Shown piece by piece: positions 4,802 to 8,185 of a stretch of DNA of 8,185 nt; the first letter of the stretch is position 1, and each line of letters begins with the position of its first letter. Under the pieces are notes generated by a model, which searched no databases, was not told the DNA's origin, and worked only from the letters and a program-made list of their open reading frames with translations. The translations under genes were made by a program, and so were the position numbers. This DNA comes from Methanomassiliicoccales archaeon (GTDB lineage: Archaea > Thermoplasmatota > Thermoplasmata > Methanomassiliicoccales > Methanomethylophilaceae): the NCBI GenBank assembly GCA_900767505.1, contig CAAFZG010000082.1, forward strand, positions 1 through 8,185, written 5' to 3'.

Positions 4802-5710
4802 ATGAACAACGAGCAGATCATCGACCGCATCATGCAGCTGAAGAAGGAGCGCAACGCGGTCATTTTGGCTCACAACTACTGCCGCCCCGAGGTCCAGGAT
4901 GTTGCGGACTTCGTCGGAGACTCCCTCGGACTGGCCATCAAGGCCACCAAGACCGATGCGGACGTCATCGTATTCTGCGGCGTCACATTCATGGCCGAGA
5001 CGGCCAAGATCCTCAATCCCGGCAAGACCGTCCTCATGGCGGAGCCCGAGGCCTTCTGCGTCATGGCGCAGATGTGCACTCCCGAGCAGATAGAGACCAT
5101 GAAGGAGAGGCACCCCGACGCGGAGGTCGTGGGATACGTCAACAGCACCGCTTCGTGCAAGACCCGTCTGGACGTCTGCTGCACGTCATCCAACGCTGTG
5201 GACATAGTTTCGGGGCTTCAGAGCAAGGATGTCATATTCATCCCCGACATGAACCTCGGAAGGTACGTGGCCGGCAAATGTCCCGAGAAGAACGTCATCC
5301 TCTGGGACGGATTCTGCCCGATGCACCAGTTCATCACGGTCCGTCAGGTGCAGGCGCTCAAGGATGCCTATCCCGACGCTCCCGTCATCGCCCATCCCGA
5401 ATGCAGGAGGGAGGTTCTCGAGATGGCCGATGCCGTTGGTTCTACAGAGAAGATGATCGGACTCTCCAGGGAATCGTCATCCGATGACATCATCATCCTC
5501 ACGGAATGCGGCATGAAGCACAGATTGGAGAAGGAGTGCCCCGGAAAGAGGTTCCATTTCGCCGACAACGTCTGCTGCACGGCGATGAAGATGATGGACC
5601 TGATGTCCGTCCTCACCGTTCTGGAGAACATGTCCAACCAGGTGGTCCTCGATGAGGCCACCATGAAGGATGCGTACATCCCGGTCAAGAGGATGATCGA
5701 CACTCAGTGA
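4802..5710 (+). CDS. nadA: Quinolinate synthase (NadA)
   Basis: NadA condenses iminoaspartate with dihydroxyacetone phosphate to give quinolinate, the pyridine precursor of NAD, using a 4Fe-4S cluster held by three cysteines. The 302 residues match the short archaeal/Thermotoga form (about 300). The three ligands align as Cys86 (EAFCVMAQ), Cys172 (GFCPMHQ) and Cys259 (NVCCTAMK). Other conserved pieces are AHNYCRPEVQDVADFVGDS (23-41, including the catalytic Tyr26), GVTFMAETAKILNP (60-73), VNSTASCKT (113-121), TSSNAV (128-133), NLGRYVA (151-157), HPEC (198-201) and GST (213-215). The start is fixed by homology and by a TATA box 23 bp upstream. The gene is apparently monocistronic: no nadB-, nadX- or nadC-like gene is adjacent in this window. 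An iron-sulfur enzyme of this type is oxygen-sensitive, consistent with an anaerobe. Confidence 0.97.
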   Translation: MNNEQIIDRIMQLKKERNAVILAHNYCRPEVQDVADFVGDSLGLAIKATKTDADVIVFCGVTFMAETAKILNPGKTVLMAEPEAFCVMAQMCTPEQIETMKERHPDAEVVGYVNSTASCKTRLDVCCTSSNAVDIVSGLQSKDVIFIPDMNLGRYVAGKCPEKNVILWDGFCPMHQFITVRQVQALKDAYPDAPVIAHPECRREVLEMADAVGSTEKMIGLSRESSSDDIIILTECGMKHRLEKECPGKRFHFADNVCCTAMKMMDLMSVLTVLENMSNQVVLDEATMKDAYIPVKRMIDTQ

Positions 5711-5727
5711 TCATCTTTGTGATCCTG

Positions 5728-5763
5728 CTCCGGATCCGTTCTCTGCGGAACCGGGGCTTTAAC
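5728..5763 (+). terminator. Hairpin terminator after nadA
   Basis: Starting 17 nt past the nadA stop codon, CTCCGG (5728-5733) pairs with CCGGGG (5751-5756, one G-U), and TCCG (5735-5738) with CGGA (5746-5749), with one A-A mismatch between the two stems and a seven-base loop. CTTTAACC and then CTCTTT follow, moderately T-rich. It is a reasonable factor-assisted or intrinsic terminator. Confidence 0.55.
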
Positions 5764-6069
5764 CTCTTTCATACTCCCTTCGATTTTCCGAAGAATGCCT
5801 ACTCTTTTGTTGATCAGTGATTCTGTCAGGTGCGGATGTCTGTTCCGGCAACCATGATGTTTGGAAAACGCACACATCCCGTAACCATTCGGTCCAAAGG
5901 GGGAGAGACCCGAACAGTCACAGGATCCGAAACCGGAGACGCTGGTCCCCCGAGAACCCGGATTTCCGTGACCGCATCCTGCATCTTCCAGTATTCATGA
6001 CACAGTACCTGGATGGAAAGGACCATGTACCGTCCGATGGGGATGCGAGAGAACACAGCCTTTAAAATC
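5764..6069. other. Intergenic region between nadA and gltX with no convincing gene
   Basis: About 300 bp lie between the nadA hairpin and the gltX promoter. A 20-codon ORF at 5795-5857 (MPTLLLISDS...) and longer open frames on both strands (5817-6065 plus, 5826-6098 minus) have no recognisable motifs and make unusual use of CGG/CGN arginine codons compared with the neighbouring genes, so I do not call them. GGGGGA (5899-5904) and TCCCCC (5946-5951) can pair across a region that includes a small TCCG-AAAC-CGGA hairpin, so a structured RNA is possible but unproven. Confidence 0.4.
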
Positions 6070-6078
6070 ATATATAAG
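6069..6078 (+). promoter_or_regulatory. TATA box of gltX
   Basis: CATATATAAG lies within an AT-rich tract that begins TTTAAAATC at 6061. The TATATAA core (6071-6077) is centred 23 bp before the ATG at 6097, and no Shine-Dalgarno site separates them. A leaderless transcript is therefore likely. The in-frame ATG at 6013 lies upstream of this promoter and is rejected as the start. Confidence 0.75.
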
Positions 6079-6096
6079 GACTCGAATCCGCATGAC

Positions 6097-7776
6097 ATGT
6101 CCGACCAGATCGAGGATACGATCAGGAAATTCGCCCTTCAGAATGCCGTCTTCTTCAAAGGGACGGCGAATCCCAAGGCAGTCGTTGGAAAGATCCTCGG
6201 GGGATGCCCCGAACTCAGGTCCAAGGCCGCCGAGATAACACCTCTCATCAACCAGATTGTCGAGGAAGTCAACGCAATGGGCCTCGAAGCCCAGACCAAG
6301 GCCCTCTCGGAGATGGACTCCAGCCTTCTCGTCAAGGAGAAGAAGGAGCGCAAGTACGAGCTTCCCGAGCTCAAGAACGTCGGTGACAAGGTCGTCATGC
6401 GCATAGCGCCCGGACCCTCCGGACCCCTCCACCTCGGCCACACCAGGGTCTCCATCCTCAACGACGAGTACGTCAAGAGGTACGGAGGGGACCTCGTCCT
6501 CAGGTTCGAGGATACCAACCCCGAGAAGATCGACCCCGATGCGTACGACATGATCCCCGAGGATCTCGATTGGCTCGGAGTCAAGTGCAACAGGACGTAC
6601 ATCCAATCCGAAAGGTTCGAACTGTACTACGACCTGACCAGGAAGCTCATCGAGATGGGCAAGGCATACGTCTGCACATGCGACGGGGACCACTGGAGGC
6701 AGCTCAAGGAGCAGAGGCAGGCATGCCCCTGCCACGACCTCCCGGCGGAGGTCCAGCTCGAGAGGTACGACAGATTCCTCGCAGGCGAGTACAAGGACGG
6801 AGAAGCAGTCGTCGTTGTCAAGACGGATCTCAACCACCCGAACCCCGCCGTCAGGGACTTCGTGGCGCTCAGGCTCGTCTCCCATCCCCATCCGAGGACC
6901 GGGGACAAGTACATCGCATACCCCATGATGAACCTCTCAGTGGCCATCGACGACCACGAGATGGGCATGACCCATGTCATCCGCGGAAAGGACCATCTGA
7001 ACAACACCTTCCGCCAGGAGTACATCTTCGACTACTTCGGCTGGAAGAAGCCCGAGTACTACCATTACGGACTTGTCAACATCCCCGACACCGTCCTCAA
7101 GACCTCCATCATCAAGAAGGAGATCGCAGACGGCACATACACCGGATGGGACGATGTCAGGACAGGTACCGTCAGGGCCATGGAGCGCAGGGGCATCAGG
7201 CCCGAGGCCATCAGGAGGTATTGGGTCGAGTCCGGGATGAAATCCGTCGATATCCAGTTCTCATGGGACAACCTGTACGGTATGAACAGGGACATCATTG
7301 ATCCGATCTCCAACAGGTACTTCTTCGTCGCAGATCCCGTCAGGTACGATGTCGAAGGCATCGATGTCATCGAGGGATCCGCACCCAAGCACCCCGACCA
7401 CCCCGAGAGGGGCGACAGGACATACAGGATCGAGGACCCCAGGACGATATTCCTCTCCGGAGAGGATTCCAAGCTGTTCGCCGAGGCCAAGCAGATCAGG
7501 CTCAAGGACCTCTGCAACCTCGATTACGCCCTCCCCGCGAAATACGCAGGCAACGACATCTCCGTGCTCAAGCACGGCGTCCGTGCCGTCCAGTGGGTGG
7601 GAAGGGACTCCATCGAAGCGGAACTCCTGATGCCCGACGGAACCGTTCTCAAAGGTCTCGTCGAGAGCGCGATCGCATCGGAAAACTCCGATATGGTCCA
7701 GCTCGAGAGGATCGGATTCGCCAGGATGGAGAAGAGATCCGCCGATCACGTGTCGATGGTGTTCGCACACCGTTGA
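6097..7776 (+). CDS. gltX: Glutamyl-tRNA synthetase, archaeal type
   Basis: This enzyme charges tRNA with glutamate. Archaeal versions are typically non-discriminating and also make Glu-tRNA(Gln), which GatDE amidates; that is family knowledge. The 559 residues match the archaeal length. A helical N-terminal extension (1-95) precedes the class I catalytic core with PGPSGPLHLGHT (105-116, HLGH = HIGH motif), FEDTNPEK (137-144) and MTHVIRGKDH (291-300). A CxC...CxC zinc-type set is seen at C193, C195, C210 and C212. The second class I motif is VLKTSIIKKEI (333-343), a loose KMSKS variant, followed by the archaeal GWDDVRTGTVRAMERRGI (350-367). The C-terminal third is the GlnRS-like beta-barrel anticodon domain. 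The start at 6097 is supported by homology and by a TATA box 23 bp upstream. It stands alone, with a strong terminator downstream. Confidence 0.97.
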   Translation: MSDQIEDTIRKFALQNAVFFKGTANPKAVVGKILGGCPELRSKAAEITPLINQIVEEVNAMGLEAQTKALSEMDSSLLVKEKKERKYELPELKNVGDKVVMRIAPGPSGPLHLGHTRVSILNDEYVKRYGGDLVLRFEDTNPEKIDPDAYDMIPEDLDWLGVKCNRTYIQSERFELYYDLTRKLIEMGKAYVCTCDGDHWRQLKEQRQACPCHDLPAEVQLERYDRFLAGEYKDGEAVVVVKTDLNHPNPAVRDFVALRLVSHPHPRTGDKYIAYPMMNLSVAIDDHEMGMTHVIRGKDHLNNTFRQEYIFDYFGWKKPEYYHYGLVNIPDTVLKTSIIKKEIADGTYTGWDDVRTGTVRAMERRGIRPEAIRRYWVESGMKSVDIQFSWDNLYGMNRDIIDPISNRYFFVADPVRYDVEGIDVIEGSAPKHPDHPERGDRTYRIEDPRTIFLSGEDSKLFAEAKQIRLKDLCNLDYALPAKYAGNDISVLKHGVRAVQWVGRDSIEAELLMPDGTVLKGLVESAIASENSDMVQLERIGFARMEKRSADHVSMVFAHR

Positions 7777-7788
7777 TCTAACCGAACG

Positions 7789-7826
7789 GGCGGGGGCCTT
7801 CGGGCCTCCTCCGCTCTTCCTTTTTT
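7789..7826 (+). terminator. Intrinsic-type terminator of gltX (UUCG tetraloop)
   Basis: Starting 12 nt past the stop codon, GGGGGCC (7792-7798) pairs with GGCCTCC (7803-7809, one G-U) around a TTCG loop closed by C-G, an exceptionally stable tetraloop. After one mismatch, two further G-C pairs extend the stem. A run of six T follows at 7821-7826. The T run is only on the plus-strand side, so this serves gltX rather than the converging feoB. Confidence 0.85.
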
Positions 7827-7843
7827 ATCAACACATTCCCGAT

Positions 7844-8185
7844 TCAGAAGATCTGCAGCAGGAAGTTCGTCGCCGTTCCCAACAGAAGCGCGACCATCAT
7901 CGATGTCAGGCTGACGACTATGGTCTCCTTCCATCCGATCTCCTTCCACATCGTTATGAGGGTGGCTATGCAGGGCATGTAGACTGCCATCACGACCCCG
8001 AACACAACGAACTGATCCGGTGTCATGAACTCGGAAAGGGCCATGCCTCCGGCGAGGATCTGCAGCATTCCGAGGGCCATCTCCTTCCTGAGGATGCCGA
8101 CGATGAACGCCACGGAGCACACTGCAGGAAGTCCGAGCATACCGACCATCACCGGCGACAGCGGGTCCACGATGGCATCCAGCAG
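7844..8185 (-). CDS. feoB: Ferrous iron transport protein B, C-terminal part (runs off the right edge)
   Basis: FeoB is a membrane protein with a cytoplasmic GTPase domain that imports Fe(II). Only the last 113 residues are visible. The frame is open to the final base, so the gene begins beyond 8185, and a GTG at 8170 is not a real start. Recognisable C-terminal features are a hydrophobic segment running into GILRKEMALGML (the R-K-E of the Gate/FeoB C-terminal region), TPDQFVVFGVVMAVYMPCIATL with the conserved Y-x-P-C in a membrane span, the short WKEIGWKE loop and a last span ending at TGA. The G1-G5 GTPase motifs and any feoA partner lie outside the window. It converges on gltX with 67 bp between stop codons. 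Confidence 0.88.
   Translation of the reverse strand: MLDAIVDPLSPVMVGMLGLPAVCSVAFIVGILRKEMALGMLQILAGGMALSEFMTPDQFVVFGVVMAVYMPCIATLITMWKEIGWKETIVVSLTSMMVALLLGTATNFLLQIF

Noticed and set aside
5851..5857. ATGATGT resembling a box C of an archaeal C/D guide RNA
   Set aside because: No CTGA D box at the expected distance and no internal D'/C' pair were found.
6080..6089. ACTCGAATCC near the gltX start, resembling a T-arm
   Set aside because: It lies between the TATA box and the gltX start codon and no cloverleaf can be built.
5826..6098. 90-codon minus-strand ORF between nadA and gltX
   Set aside because: It overlaps the gltX start and promoter, has no recognisable motif and uses arginine codons unlike the neighbouring genes.
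1..8185. A multi-gene novel system (defence island, CRISPR, mobile element)
   Set aside because: No direct-repeat array, transposase, integrase, terminal inverted repeats or clustered unknown genes are present. The large genes are all recognisable housekeeping or transport families.

Overview
The window looks like chromosomal DNA from an archaeon, most plausibly a methanogen of the Thermoplasmatota (Methanomassiliicoccales-like). The evidence is an archaeal-type glutamyl-tRNA synthetase, an archaeal AMP phosphorylase, a short archaeal UbiD decarboxylase of the kind tied to the modified mevalonate pathway, and TATA boxes about 23-29 bp upstream of start codons that mostly lack a Shine-Dalgarno site (leaderless transcripts). 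DNA is moderately GC-rich and arginine is mostly AGG. The order-level assignment is inference, since no rRNA or methanogenesis gene is present.

Layout, left to right. At 1-81 (+) there may be the last 26 codons of a gene entering from the left. At 66-224 (-) there is a probable 52-residue single-membrane-span protein. At 352-1914 (-) lies AMP phosphorylase (deoA family), unusual in several active-site residues. Its upstream region (1915-2199) carries a promoter-like motif that recurs before the UbiD gene, then direct repeats and a TATA box for a small gene at 2221-2463 (+), perhaps a winged-helix regulator. At 2509-3099 (-) is a two-cluster ferredoxin-like protein with a cysteine-rich C-terminal half. 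A long hairpin (3323-3370) probably ends the UbiD gene at 3389-4654 (-).

A divergent promoter region (4655-4801) separates UbiD from nadA (quinolinate synthase, 4802-5710, +), which ends in a hairpin. About 310 bp with no convincing gene follow, then a strong TATA box and gltX (6097-7776, +) with a classical UUCG-loop terminator. At the right edge (7844-8185, -) is the C-terminal end of an FeoB ferrous-iron transporter.

The genes are mostly single transcription units on alternating strands and do not form one pathway: nucleotide salvage (AMP phosphorylase), isoprenoid precursors (UbiD), NAD (NadA), translation (GltX), iron uptake (FeoB) and electron transfer (ferredoxin). Iron-sulfur or iron links NadA, the ferredoxin and FeoB only loosely. 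I see no mobile element, CRISPR array, tRNA or rRNA, and no clearly new multi-gene system. The most interesting points are the divergent AMP phosphorylase active site, the repeated promoter motif, the small membrane ORF with a possible non-AUG start, and the paired sites before the small regulator-like gene.
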